From Thinopyrum elongatum (taxonomy: Eukaryota > Streptophyta > Magnoliopsida > Poales > Poaceae), in NCBI GenBank assembly GCA_011799875.1, contig CM022302.1, positions 201,792,086 through 201,856,085 of the forward strand: 64,000 nt of DNA, read 5' to 3'. Shown here in pieces: positions 1 through 10,946 of the stretch; position 1 is the first letter of the stretch, and the number at the start of each line of letters is the position of its first letter. The notes below the pieces were generated by a model, which saw only the letters and a program-made list of their open reading frames with translations, had not been told where the DNA came from and did not search any database. Position numbers and translations under genes: made by a program.

Positions 1-287
1 CCTTGCTGCACCTTTCTTTCTTTATTTTATTTTGTTTTATCACGATATCTATTTATCCAAAATCATACAAACCAATCTATCTTTTACCCGAGAGGGATTG
101 ACAACCTCTCTTACGCGTCGGGTTGAAAGTATTTGTTCTTTGTGTGCAGGTACCATTTACATAGTGTTGATTGGTTCTCCTACTGGTTGGATAACCTTGG
201 TTTCATAACTGAGGGAAATACCTACCGTAGCTGTGCTGCATCATCCCTTCCTCTTCGGGGAAATACTGACGCGGACACGAGCCATCA
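1..287 (+). repeat. 3' portion of the 5' LTR of element A
   Basis: Positions 1-287 align by eye with 6320-6610 at the end of the 3' LTR, including the shared stretch around agggattgacaacc and the common end gccatca. The LTR start is upstream of the window. The open frame running through it (133-501) is LTR sequence and not a gene. Confidence 0.9.
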
Positions 288-299
288 AGAAAGGATTTC

Positions 300-317
300 T
301 GGCGCCGTTACCGGGGA
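300..317 (+). promoter_or_regulatory. Primer-binding site, tRNA-Asp type (element A)
   Basis: TGGCGCCGTTACCGGGGA lies 12 bases after the LTR end. It is complementary to the 3' end of plant tRNA-Asp (GTC), including CCA, except for one change (the usual form has GTTGCC). Minus-strand DNA synthesis would start here. The same site appears in F (18075) and D (48886). Confidence 0.85.
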
Positions 318-506
318 GACATCATCAACATCTATCAGGTTCCTAATCACAAACCTCATCGCCTTGCAATTTACATTATTTGCCATTTGCCTCTCATTTT
401 CATCTCCCCCATTTCACAAAAATTTGCCGTTTTATTCGCCCTCTTTTTCGTTCGTCTTTTTCTCGTCAGATCTGTTTTTGTGTGCAATCTTGTTTGCGTA
501 GTCACG

Positions 507-1346
507 ATGACTCAAGAAAACACCAAGTTGTGTGATTTTTCCAATACCAACAACAATGATTTTATTAGCACTCCGATTGCTCCTCCCGCCACTAGTGCGG
601 AATCTTGTGATATTAATGATGTTTTGTTGAATCTTGTCATGAAAGATCAGTTTTCCGGTACTCCTAATGAGGATGTCGCGTCCCATCTAAACACATTCGT
701 GGAAGTATGCGATATGCAAAATAAAAAAGATGTGGACAATGATACTGTGAAGTTGAAATTATTTCCGTTTTCTTTGCGAGATCATGCAAAAATTTGCTTT
801 TCTTCTTTGCCTCACAATAGTATCGATTCTTGGGATAAGTGCAAAGACGCTTTCATTACTAAGTATTTTCCACCCGTGAAAATTATTTCTCTTAGAACTC
901 AAATCATGAATTTTAAGCAACTTGAGCATGAACATGTTGCACAATCTTGGGAAAGAATGAAGTTGATGCTAAGAAATTGTCCTACTCATGGTTTAAATCT
1001 TTGGATGATCGTACAAATTTTTTATGTGGGATTGAATTTTGTTTCTAGAAATCTTTTAGATTCCACCGCGGGTTGTACTTTTATGGAAATTACTTTGGGT
1101 GCAGCTACTAAATTGCTTGATAATATTATGGCAAATTATTCACAATGGCATACCGAAAGAGCGCCAACTAGTAAAAAAGTTAATTCGGCTGAAGAAATTA
1201 GTACTTTGAGTGAAAAAGTTGATGCTCTTATGAAATTGGTTGCTAATAAAAATGCTCCTATTGATCTTAATGATGTGCCTTTGTCTACTTTGATTGAACA
1301 AAATAGTGATTCCGTAGATGTGAATTGTCTCGCGAAACAATTTTAA
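507..1346 (+). pseudogene. gag: gag domain of element A, frameshifted
   Basis: I chose the ATG at 507 (MTQENTKLCDF), about 190 bases after the primer-binding site. The frame shows a Retrotrans_gag-like (PF03732) core: FPFSLRDHAKICFSSLP, then SWDKCKDAFITKYFPP and ...QLEHEHVAQSWERMKLMLRN. It would form the capsid of the retrotransposon particle in the cytoplasm. The frame ends at 1346. The next frame carries on without a break in sense as an Asn-rich linker (NSFNNYGNSYGNPSYNNNS) up to about 1600, so a frameshift near 1335-1345 has split the gene. A second slip lies in the run of nine T at about 1599-1607, where the frame rejoins the protease part. AT-rich codon use matches the rest of element A and differs from the GC-rich elements B and C. 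Confidence 0.85.
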
Positions 1347-1646
1347 TAACAATGCTTATAGAGATAATTTTAATCCTTGGCCTTTTCCTGGAAATTCCTT
1401 TAATAATTATGGTAATTCCTATGGTAATCCTTCTTATAATAATAATAGTAACACCTCTGATCTTGAGAATAATATTAAACAATTTATCAATGCTCAAAAA
1501 GTTTTCAATAATACGATAGAAGAAAAGTTGAATAAGATTGATGATATGTCTAGAAGCATTGATAGGATTTCTCACGATGTAGAAAATCTCAAGTTGATTT
1601 TTTTTTACCCAAGATTGAGGAATCAATTAAAGCTTTATATGTTTCT

Positions 1647-2585
1647 ATGGATGAAAGTAAGAAAAGAACCGCTATGCTTAGAGCTAAAAGTGAATTTTTA
1701 GAAAGAGCGTTTTCTAGTGATTGCTTTCATAAAAATGATGAAGATCTTAAAGTGATTGGTGTTTCTTCTATTGATTCCTTGTTTAGTAAAGTTAAAATTG
1801 ATGATAAAGGGACTGAAGAAGAGTCAACTTTAGCTAGAAGGCGTCCCGATAATTCGGAGGGTGAAAATCTTGATGAAAAATTTGATAAACGTGGGTTTGG
1901 AGAGGTCAAAACTTTAACTAGTGATGCGACCACTCTTTTGGATTACAAAGACTTTAATTATGATAGTTGCTCTTTGATTGATTGTATTTCTTTGCTGCAA
2001 TCCATGATAAATTCACCCCATGCTTATGAACAAAATAAAGCTTTTACTAAACATATTGTTGATGCTATGATAAAAGCTTTTGAAGAAAAGTTGGAATTAG
2101 AGATTTCAATTCCTAGAAAATTACTTGATGAATGGGAACCCACCATTAAAGTCAAGATAAAAAATTGTGAATGTTTTGCTTTATGTGACTTGGGTGCTAG
2201 TGTTTCCACAATTCCGAGATCTTTATGTGGTGTGCTTGGTCTTGCCAATATTGAAGAGTGTTCTTCAAATTTGCACTTGGCGGATTCTACTATTAAAAAG
2301 CCTTTGGGAAGAATTAATGATGTTCTTATTCTTGCAAATAGGAATTATGTGCCCATAGATTTTATTGTTCTTGATATTGATTGCAATCCATCTTGTCCAA
2401 TTATACTTGGTAGACCGTTTTTAAGTACTACTGATGCCGTGATTGATATGAAAGAAGGCAATATTAAATTTCAGTTTCCACTAAGAAAGGGTATGGAACA
2501 CTTTCCTAGAACAATAATTAAGCCACCATATGAATCAATCATGAGGGCATCCTATGGATCTAGAACTAAAGATGACAATACTTGA
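1647..2585 (+). pseudogene. Aspartic protease part of the element A polyprotein
   Basis: This frame is the downstream part of the gag-protease polyprotein. It was not a separate gene, and its ATG at 1647 is probably internal. The catalytic motif is CDLGASVSTIP (D-x-G-A) about 180 residues in, and the flap/C-terminal motif is ILGRPFLSTTDAVIDMKEG, the pattern of retropepsins in Athila-type plant elements. The role is cleavage of the element's own polyprotein. The frame ends at 2585 and no reverse transcriptase follows, which is abnormal for an autonomous Gypsy element. A TTGGG stem-loop lies 45 bases after the stop (see 2631-2646). Confidence 0.8.
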
Positions 2586-2630
2586 ATCTATGCTTTATGC
2601 CTAGCTAGGGGCGTAAAATGATAGCACTTG

Positions 2631-2646
2631 TTGGGAGGCAACCCAA
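2631..2646 (+). other. Conserved stem-loop after the protease stop (element A)
   Basis: TTGGG-AGGCAA-CCCAA can form a 5-bp stem with a 6-base loop. Versions are found after the ORF relics of F (19168-19183) and D (50016-50031), with the stem kept in each. Confidence 0.6.
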
Positions 2647-5017
2647 TGAATAAAATTTATTTTTTCCTTTTTCTTTCTATTCTTGAGTGTTTGCACAATT
2701 ATGCCTCTGTTGTGATTGTGTTTTTTATGTTTTAATTAGTGTTTGTGCCAAGTAAAGCCTTTGGGATAGCTTTGGTAATAGTTGATTTGATCCTGTTGAA
2801 AAACAGAAACTTCTGCGTCCAGTAAAATAATTGTCTAAGTTCACAGAGGTGAAGAAAAATTCTGAAGTTCTTACACAAGCTTTATATGCAAATTGTCTCT
2901 GTTTTCTTAATATTTCAGAATTTTTGGAGTTATATAAGTATGAGTAAAATTCAAGTCTTTACAGACTGTTCTATTTTTGACAGATTCTGTTTTCTTTGCA
3001 TTGTGTGCTTATTTTGATGATTCTATGGCTTGTATCGGGGGGAATAAGCCATGGCAAAGTTAGAATATGGTAGATATAATGCAACAACAAAATTTGAATA
3101 GGTTTTCTACAGTACTTAAAGTAAAGATTGGTTTTCTTACACTAACGGATCTCACGAAGGTTTTGTTAAGTTTTGTGTGATTGAAGTTTTCAAGTTTTGG
3201 GTGAGATAACGATGGATGAAGGAATAATAAGTAAGAAGAGCCTAAGCTTGGGGATGCCCCTTGGCACCCCAAGGCAATATTCAAAGATAAACAAGCAACT
3301 AAGCTTGGGGATACCCCGAGTGGCATCCCCTCTTCCTTCTAACGAACATTGGTATTTTACTTGGAGCTATATTTTTATTCGTCACATATCATGAGTTTTT
3401 CTTGGAGTGTCTCGTATTATATGAGTCTTTGTTTGTTTTGCTTTTTAGTTTTTCACATGTATCCTTGCTGGACACACCTATTTGAGAGAGCCAAAATTAA
3501 ACTATGATTTGTTAGAATTGCTCTTTATGCTTCACTTAAATTTTTTGAGCTATGGAATTGCTCTAGTGCTTCACTTATATCTTTTTGAGCATGGTGTGCT
3601 TTAATATTTTTTGAAGAAATTCTCTCATGCTTCACTTAAATTTATTTGAGAGTTAGTAATTTTTAAGAAATTCTCTCATGCTTCACTTATATTATTTTGA
3701 GAGATGAAATTTTTTTATGCTCATGTTCTTCACTTAATTTTTTTTGAGCTATCAAAAGCAATATATGAAACTAGTCCCAAAGTGATAGATATTCAAGAGG
3801 GATATAATAAAAACTTTCTTGAAGATTATTGGACAAAATAAACTTGATTCTTTGTAATAGTTTTGAGATATGATGATAGTGATATGTGAGTCATGTTGGT
3901 GAGTAATTGTGCTTTAGTAAGAATATTGGTGTTAAGGTTTGTGATTCCCTATGCAAGCACGAAAGTCAATAGTTATGCAATGAAATTAAATCCTACTTGT
4001 GGTGCATAATTCGGTGTTAGTTATGCTTAATGCTCGCTTATGTGTTTTTTCACTTCTTGGTTGGTTGCTTCTCAATCTTTTTGCTAGCCTTCACTTGTAC
4101 TAAGTAGGAATACTACTTGTGCATCCAAAATCCTTAACCCCTGTTTTGCCATATGAGTCCACCATACCTACCTATATGCGGTATTCCCGTGCCGTTCTAA
4201 GCAAATTTGTATGTGCCATCTCTAATTTTCAAAATAATTTCCTTTTTGTGTGCTCGTACCACTCATGAAATGGTAGGGGTTGGCTGGTATTCTCAAGATG
4301 TGTTATTCTCAAGATGAGTGTTTATTCACTTGTCATAGCACGAGTGTACGGCAAAGGTATTAGGGTTGCCCTATCCCGAAATGAAAAATGAATTTACTTT
4401 ATGTTGTCAAATAATAAATTCCTTGAAAGTGTTGGTATGGACGGCACCTGTAGATACGGCTAGCCATGGAATAAACTTTATTTTCTATTTGGAAATCGCC
4501 TATGATATATCTAGCATGGAAAGTATTGGGAACTACTCGATCGTTTTCGTTGACAGGAAAAGCATGCCACCCAAAATATTTTTTTCGCTTTGAGCTCTGG
4601 CACCTCTACAAATCCCTACTTCCCTCTTCAAAGGACCTTTCTATTTACTTTATGCAATTTTTATTTTTATTTGACTCTCCATCTTCTCTTATAAAGCACC
4701 AACTAAGGGGCACTATGATCGTACTTGAGCATTGGATGTAGCTAATATGCGAGTGTGTTTCATGAATGGATCAATGATTGAGCATGATGGGCTAGGGATA
4801 ACTTGCTTTAGTGTTGATATTTTCAAAGACATGGTTGCTTGTTGATATGCTTGAGTATTTAAATCTTCATGTCAAATCTAGACTATTGCTTTCAATCATA
4901 TAAAAGTCCAGATGTCCATGCTTCAAAAGAAAATAATATGTGATGAACATGTTAGGCAGCATTGCACATCAAAAATTCTGTTTTTATCATTTACCTACTC
5001 GAGGACGAGTAGGAATT
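2647..5017 (+). other. Long 3' untranslated internal region of element A
   Basis: I see no coding capacity here. The stretch aligns by eye with 24584-26750 of element F. It holds two internal copies of the polypurine-tract motif (3244-3257 and 3301-3314). Around 3520-3750 there is a loose array of 'ttctctcatgcttcacttatatt...gag' units of roughly 60-70 bases. Short frames at 3060-3394, 4366-4741 and elsewhere show no recognisable domain. Confidence 0.7.
3244..3314 (+). promoter_or_regulatory. Two internal polypurine-tract-like motifs (element A)
   Basis: AAGCTTGGGGATGC at 3244-3257 is identical to the tract before the 3' LTR (5018-5031). AAGCTTGGGGATAC at 3301-3314 differs by one base. The first is followed by a sequence able to fold back (CTTGGGGATGCC against GGCACCCCAAG, one bulged A). 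They may serve as central plus-strand priming sites; this is inference. F has matching motifs at 24918 and 24974. Confidence 0.5.
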
Positions 5018-5031
5018 AAGCTTGGGGATGC
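4993..5031 (+). promoter_or_regulatory. Pre-LTR hairpin and polypurine tract (element A)
   Basis: CCTACTCG-AGGA-CGAGTAGG (4994-5013) is a perfect 8-bp stem with a 4-base loop. It is followed by ttaagcttggggatgc directly against the 3' LTR at 5032. The purine-rich stretch is where plus-strand synthesis would start. Confidence 0.75.
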
Positions 5032-6610
5032 TGATACGTCTCCAACGTATCTATAATTTTTTCTTGTTCCATGCTGTTATATTATCATTCTTGGATGTTT
5101 TACAATCATTTTATAGCAACTTTATATCATCTTTGAGGACTAACCTATTGACATAGTGCCCAGTGCCAGTGGCTATTTTTTGCTTGTTTTTTACTTTGTA
5201 GAATATCAGTACCAAACGGAGTCCAAACGCAGCAAAACTTTTTGGAGAATTTCTCTGGAACAGAAAACACATGTTGGGCCAAAGAAGTTCCAGAGGGGGG
5301 CTCCGAGGGGAACACAACCCACATGGGCGTGCTTGGGGGCCCAGGCGCACCCTGGTGGGTTGTGCCCACCTCGGACGCCTCCCGCACCGCCTATTTGCTC
5401 TATAAATACCCCGAAAATCCAAAAACCCTAGGGGAGTCGACGAAACATAATTCCAGCCGCTGCAAGTTCCAGAACCACCAGATCCAATCTAGACACCATC
5501 ACGGAGGGGTTTATCATCCTCATTGGTGCCTCTCCGATGATGCGTGAGTAGTTCATTGTAGACCTACGGGTCCGTAGTTAGTAGCTAGATGACTTCCTCT
5601 ATCTCTTTTGATTCTCAATACAATGGTCTCTTGGAGATCTATTTGATGTAACTCTTTTTGTGGTGTGTTTGTTGGGATCCGATGAACTTTGAGTTTATGA
5701 TCAGATCTATTTATCCATGAAAGTTATTTGAGTTTCTTTGATCTCTTATATGCATGATTACTTATAGCCTCATATTTCTTCTTTGAATATTTGGTTTAGT
5801 TAGGCCAACTAGATCGATTTTTCTTGCCATGGGAAGAGGTGCTTTGTGATGGGTTCGATCGTGCGGTGTTCTTTCCTAGTGACAGAAGGGGCAACAAGAC
5901 ACGCATGTATCGTTGCTATTAACGATAACAAGATGGGGTCTATTCCTACATTAATAGATCTTGTCTACATCATGTCATCGTTCTTATTGCATTAGTCCGT
6001 TTCTCCATGAACGTAATACACTAGATGCATGCTGGATAGTGGTCGATGTGTGGAGTAATAGTAGTAGATGCAGGCTGGAGTCGGTCTACTAATCTTGGAC
6101 ATGATGCCTATATGATGATCATTGCCTGGATATCATCATAATTATTTGAAGTCCTATCAATTGCCCAACAGTAATTTGTTTACCCGCCGTATGCTATTTT
6201 TTCTCGAGAGAAGCCACAAGTGAAATCTACGGCCCCCGGGTCTATGCTTTATCATACTTGTTTTGAGATCTATTTTTATTTGCTTTTGTTTTCAGATCTA
6301 TTATTCTAAAAACCCAAAAATACCTTTCTGCACTTTTTCTTTATTTATTTTATTTTATTTTATCATGAGATCTATTTATCCAAAATCATACAAACCAATC
6401 TATCTTTTACCAAAGAGGGATTGACAACCCCTCTTACGCGTCGGGTTGCAAGTATTTGTTCTTTGTGTGCAGGTACCGTTTACACAGTGTTGCTTGGTTC
6501 TCCTACTGGTTCGATAACCTTGGTTTCATAACTGAGGGAAATACCTACCGTAGCTGTGATGCATCATCCCTTCCTCTTCGGGGAAATACTGACGCGGACA
6601 CGAGCCATCA
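5032..6610 (+). repeat. 3' LTR of element A (1579 bp)
   Basis: It starts TGATACGTCTCCAACGTATC and ends GAGCCATCA. A TATA box (TATAAAT) lies at 5401-5407. The first 20 bases contain a 7-bp inverted repeat, GATACGT-CTCCA-ACGTATC. Related LTRs in this window are the solo LTR at 7246-8800, both LTRs of F, the LTR of D and the partial LTR at 63585. Confidence 0.9.
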
Positions 6611-7245
6611 TGGTGGCATGGTTATTATGCAAGTGTTAGTGAAGCAAAGATAATCAATACTCAAAGTTTTTGCTCCACTAGATAAAACTGCTTTGCAACA
6701 CTTAGTTCTATTTCCTCTAGTTAACACTTGCTTGCTGGCAATGCACGGAAGAGTTTTTCTTTGATGGAGCCAAGAACACATGAATTAGGGGGTGAGAGGT
6801 ATGTAAAGACAAACATGATTTTAGAGTACTCATTAACATACCCACGAATGTCTCATCCTCAAGGCTCTCAAGCACCTTGTTTCAATCATTGTTTGCTGAA
6901 ACTTTGGTTGTCACATGAAGGGATTATGGCAAATAAGTGATCATGCATATAGTTTCATTGTGGCTTAATTTTGGGAACTAAGGATATTTATGTCTATCTC
7001 TTGCGAGCTCTTGTGATCAGTCCCCGGTATTTACCACATACACACATTCAAGAGAAAGCTGAATAATATTCGATGTAGTGTTTCCACTATGTACAATAGC
7101 AAACTCATAGCTGAAATCCGAGACAAAACTCTGGTGGGTCGTTCATTGGCCAACGTTGTTACTCTGTGGTAAGAGATAACCACAAGTGGAGTCGATGAAG
7201 ATGAGGATGTGTTACCAAAGTTCCTTCCCTTTAGGGGGAAGTACG
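6611..7245. repeat. Host block H/Y, copy 1, first piece
   Basis: This piece matches 54871-55502 of copy 2 almost base for base, with scattered differences. It is the internal part of an Athila-like element H, oriented on the minus strand and followed on the right by Y. It begins exactly where element A ends and stops at TSD gtacg (7241-7245) of the solo LTR. The frame 7031-7456 crosses into the solo LTR and is not a gene. Confidence 0.8.
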
Positions 7246-8800
7246 TGCTACTTCTTGAGCTTGTGTTAGTTTTTCCCTTGAAGAGGAAAGGGTGATGCAG
7301 CAAAGTAGAGATAAGTATTTCCCTCAGTTTGAGAACCAAGGTATCAATCCAGTAGGAGGTACAAGCAAGTCTCCAATCTTTGCACCTGCACAAACAATCA
7401 AACACTTGCACCCAATGCGGTAAAGGGGTTGTCAATCCCTTCACGGTCACTTGCAAGGATGAGATCTAATAGAGATAGATATAAAAGCTTAGTAAAATGT
7501 AAAAGAAAGTAAAAACAAATCAATTGCAGCAAGGTATTTTTGGGTTTTTTGGTTTATAGATCTGAAAATATATGATGGAAAATAGATCCGGGGGCCATAG
7601 GTTTCATTAGAGGCTTCTCTCTTGAAAGAAAATAATACGGTGGGTGAACAAATTACTGTCGAGCAATTGATAGAAAAGCGCAAAGTTATGACGATATCCA
7701 AGGCAATGATTATGAATATAGGCATCACGTCCGTGTCAAGTAGACCGACTCCTGCCTGCATCTACTACTATTACTCCACACATCGACCGCTATCCAGCAT
7801 GCATCTAGAGTATTAAGTTCAAAAGAATGGAGTAACGCCTTAAGTAAGATGACATGATGTAGAGGGATAAACTCAAGCAATATGATGAAAACCCCATCTT
7901 TTTACCCTCACTACCCCTACTTTGTCACTGGGTGAGGACACCGCAAGATTGAACCCAAAACTAAGCACCCTTTCCCATTGCAAGAAGAACCAATCTAGTT
8001 TGCCAAACCAAACCGATAATTCGAAGAGAAATACAAAGATATCAAATCATGCATATAAGAATTCAGAGAAGATTCAAATAATATTCATAGATAAACTGAT
8101 CATAAATCCACAATTCATCGGATCTCGACAAACACACCGCAAAAGAATATTACATCGGATAGATCTCCATGAACATCGAGGCGAACATTGTATTAAATAT
8201 CAAAGAGAGAGAGAGAAGAAGTCATCTAGCTACTAGCTATGGACCCGTAGGTCTGTGGTAAACTACTCACACTTCATCAGAAGGGCAATAGAGTTGATGT
8301 AGAAGCCCTCCGTGATCGAATCCGCCTCCGGCAGGATGCCGGAAAAGGCCCCAAGATGGGATCTCACAGGTACAAAAGGTTGCGGTGGCGGAAAAGTATT
8401 TTGGTGGACGCTTTTGGTCGTTTGGGAATATTTCTGAATTTATAGGCCAAGAATTAGGGTTGGAGGAGCTCCGAGGGGCCCACAAGCCCTCAGGGTGCCC
8501 CCCCTAGGGCGCGTCCCTGAGGCTTGTGGCCTCCTCTGACTTCTTCTCCAAGTCCTACGTGTGTCTTCTGGTCCAAGAAAAATCATCGCGAAAGTTTTAT
8601 TCTGTTTGGACTTTGTTTGGTATTCCTTTTCTGTAAAACTCAAAAACAAGGAAAAAAACAGTAACTGGCACTGGGCTCTGGGTTAATAAGTTAGTCCCAA
8701 AAATAATATAAAATAGCATATTAATGCATATAAACATCCAAAACAGATAATATAATAGCATGGAATAATAAAAAATTATAGATACGTTGGAGACGTATCA
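7246..8800 (-). mobile_element. Solo LTR (Athila-like), minus strand
   Basis: Read on the minus strand it runs from TGATACGTCTCCAACG (8800) to ...gaagtagca (7246), 1555 bp. It is bounded by a perfect 5-bp TSD gtacg (7241-7245 and 8801-8805). Copy 2 of the host block (55498-55503) shows the empty site. One LTR with intact TSDs and no internal region is what recombination between the two LTRs of one element leaves behind. Its sequence is closest to the LTR of D. Confidence 0.92.
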
Positions 8801-9263
8801 GTACGTCTCCGTTGGAGTGGTGTGGAGACACAATGCTCCCCAAGATGCCACTAGGGCCACCATATACTCCTCACGCCCTCGCACAATGCAAGATGTCGTG
8901 ATTCCACTAGTGGAGCCCTTGAAGGCGACAACCGGACATTTACAAACAAGGTTGGGGCTCTCTCCACAACTTAATTGCAGGCTCCCAACACCACCATAGT
9001 TTGCTACAATGGAATGTGGCTCCGAGGTGAGCTCTTCCATCTAGGGTGCCCAAACACCCAAGAGTAACAAAATCCACACAAGAAAGTATGGGGGAATCGA
9101 ATTTCCTTTGGTGGAAGAGTAGATCTAGGTCTCCTCCTTCAATCCCTAGCAAATCAACAAGTTTGAGTGGCTAGAGAGAGAGATCAGGCAAGAAAGATTG
9201 AAGGGCATTAGTGGAGGAGAGAGAGAGAGGCAAGAGGTGAAAAGGAAGGGGGAAGAAGCACCC

Positions 9264-9272
9264 CTTATATAG
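9264..9272 (-). promoter_or_regulatory. TATA box in Y, copy 1
   Basis: TATATAAGG read on the minus strand, preceded by a GGGGGACC-type GC stretch. The same box is kept in copy 2 at 63212-63220. Transcription would run leftwards. Confidence 0.5.
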
Positions 9273-9312
9273 GTCCCCCAAATTGAACCGTTACAACAGT
9301 TTTCACACTATA

Positions 9313-9562
9313 GCGGTACAACCGCCTGAGTCACCGGTACAACCGGGATCCACGGGGTACACTGCAGAAATACGATAGGTGGTACAACCACTAGCCGCAC
9401 CGGTAGTACCGGTTGGCCGGAGTCACCTGGGAACAACCGGTCCACTACCACCCAATAACCACTTTATCATAGAGGGGAGTCACCCCCATAGCGGTGGTTG
9501 GGGTGGTGCAACCGCCCGACCATGGTTCATGTGATGGCCAAGTTCGGGGCGGTACAACCGCC
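9313..9562. repeat. Array of interrupted palindromes (N5-ACA-N5')
   Basis: Elements seen are GCGGT-ACA-ACCGC (9313-9325), CCGGT-ACA-ACCGG (9334-9346), GTGGT-ACA-ACCAC (9379-9391), ACCGGTA-G-TACCGGT (9399-9413) and GGCGGT-ACA-ACCGCC (9548-9562). They lie upstream of the minus-strand TATA box, so they are in the U3-like part. Copy 2 has the same array at 63263-63530 with several arms changed. Confidence 0.7.
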
Positions 9563-9635
9563 GCCGGACACCGGTAGTACAGGTTCATAAAAAACCGTTC
9601 GGGAACTACCGGGCCACCACCGCCCAACAACCGCT

Positions 9636-10009
9636 TGTGACGTCTCCAATGTATCTATAATTTTTGATTGTTCCATGCTGTTATATTATCATTCTTGGAT
9701 GTTTTATATTCATTTTATAGCAATTTTATATCATTTTTTGGGACTAACCTATTGACATAGTGCCCAGTGCCAGTTGCTGTTTTTTGCTTGTTTTTTACTT
9801 CGTAGAGTATCCATATCAAATGGAGTCCAAATGCAGCGAAACTTTTTAGAGATTTTTTTCAGCGCACAAGACAACTTGGGTGCCAAGGAAGTGCATGAGG
9901 GGAGGCCCGTGGGGCCCACCACCCACCTGGGCGCACTAGAGGCCCCTGGCATGCCTTGATGGGTGGTGGGGCCCACGGAGGTCTCCTCCACCGCCTCTCA
10001 GCTCTATAA
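9636..10009 (+). repeat. 5' LTR of F, first piece
   Basis: It matches the beginning of the 3' LTR (26765-27138) and stops inside the TATA box at ctctataa, where E is inserted. The first 20 bases have drifted from the usual TGATACGTCTCC start. Confidence 0.88.
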
Positions 10010-10943
10010 TGTAACACCCCCAGTGGTTAGCCACAGTAATCCCATTTTGATAATGCCAAGTCAGCATGATTAACAGTGCATGATCATCATTTGCATCATA
10101 ATGCATTTCAACTCCTAACTCAAAATTCAAATTTAGATGAAAGTGAAAAATAAAAGTTGTCCAACATAGAAACTAAATTGTTCATTAAATAGCAGATAAA
10201 TCAGAGGCTATGTTAAAATTGTAAACAACATTATTAAAATTGGATAAGTGACTCAAACAACTTAAAACAGTGGCTGAAAATGACATTTAGTAACCTTTTA
10301 ATTTATTTAAAACAAATATGAAATGATGTTTTGCCCAAACTAGTTTTTGGTGTTAGGGTATAAAGCACTGGTATTTAAGGACTAGGCCTTCTCTCTATTC
10401 TGGCATTTCTGCAGCCCAGTCCACATATACAGCCTCTCTTTGAAAATGTTGCATATGTAGTGTAGATCCTTGCTTGCTGAGTACTTATGAGTACTCATGG
10501 TTGCTTTGTTTTCTTTTTCTCCCCATATCAGTTTGACGTGACCAAGATGACGGAGCCCCTGAGACAGATGCCCCGTCGATCGACTACTACTACTTCCCCA
10601 AGGATGATTACTTCTACGAGCTGACCGACGACCAGGAGTAGGATCGGAGGGTCCCAGGCAGGAGGCCTACGCCTTTCGATCGTAGTGTTTTATTTTGCCC
10701 TGCCTTTCTAAAGGCCTTTCTGTTTCTCTTTTAATATCTGTACTCAGATATCTGATGCTTCCGCTGACGCTTGTTCGCAAGCTTATGTATTTGAGCCCTC
10801 GAGGCCCCTGGCTTGTAATATAAAGCTTGTATGACTTTATTTATGTTTTAGAGTTGTGTTGTGATATCTTCCCGTGAGTCCTTAGGCTTGATCGTGTGCA
10901 TTTGCGTGTATGATTAGTGCACGATTGGGCCGGGGGCCTCACA
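10010..10943 (+). repeat. 5' LTR of E (934 bp)
   Basis: Starts TGTAACACCCCCAG and ends GGCCTCACA. TATA box TATAAAG at 10359-10365. Downstream of it there is an AG acceptor-like site (ccccatatcag, ends 10531) and a short acidic/Tyr-rich open stretch ending in TAG at about 10639. Confidence 0.95.
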
Positions 10944-10946
10944 AGT

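Larger units (their letters stand above)
1..6610 (+). mobile_element. Element A: Athila-like Gypsy LTR retrotransposon without pol, 5' end cut by window
   Basis: The sequence shows, in order, the end of a 5' LTR (to 287), an Asp-tRNA-type primer-binding site (300-317), a broken gag-protease region (507-2585), about 2.4 kb without a gene, a polypurine tract and a complete 3' LTR (5032-6610). Both LTRs end in the same cgagccatca. The base after the element begins tggtg, and copy 2 of the host block reads tggtgg at the same place (near 54870), so tggtg is the likely TSD; its left copy lies outside the window. No RT, RNase H or integrase motif occurs between 2586 and 5031, so the element depends on enzymes made elsewhere. 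The Athila-type assignment rests on the tRNA-Asp primer, the protease style and the internal layout; the family name was not verified. Confidence 0.85.
8801..9635 (-). repeat. Host block H/Y, copy 1, second piece (LTR-like Y with promoter)
   Basis: This matches 55498-55845 plus 63099-63584 of copy 2, at about 6 percent divergence by eye over the first 350 bases. On the minus strand it reads as an LTR: an array of interrupted palindromes (9313-9562), then a TATA box at 9264-9272, then a leader-like stretch. It ends at TSD ccgct of F (9631-9635) and continues after F at 28352. I could not assign the family. Confidence 0.6.

Noticed and set aside
133..501. Open frame of 122 residues near the window start
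   Set aside because: It runs through the LTR end and the primer-binding site of A; the same frame recurs in every related LTR (6456, 17893, 28182).
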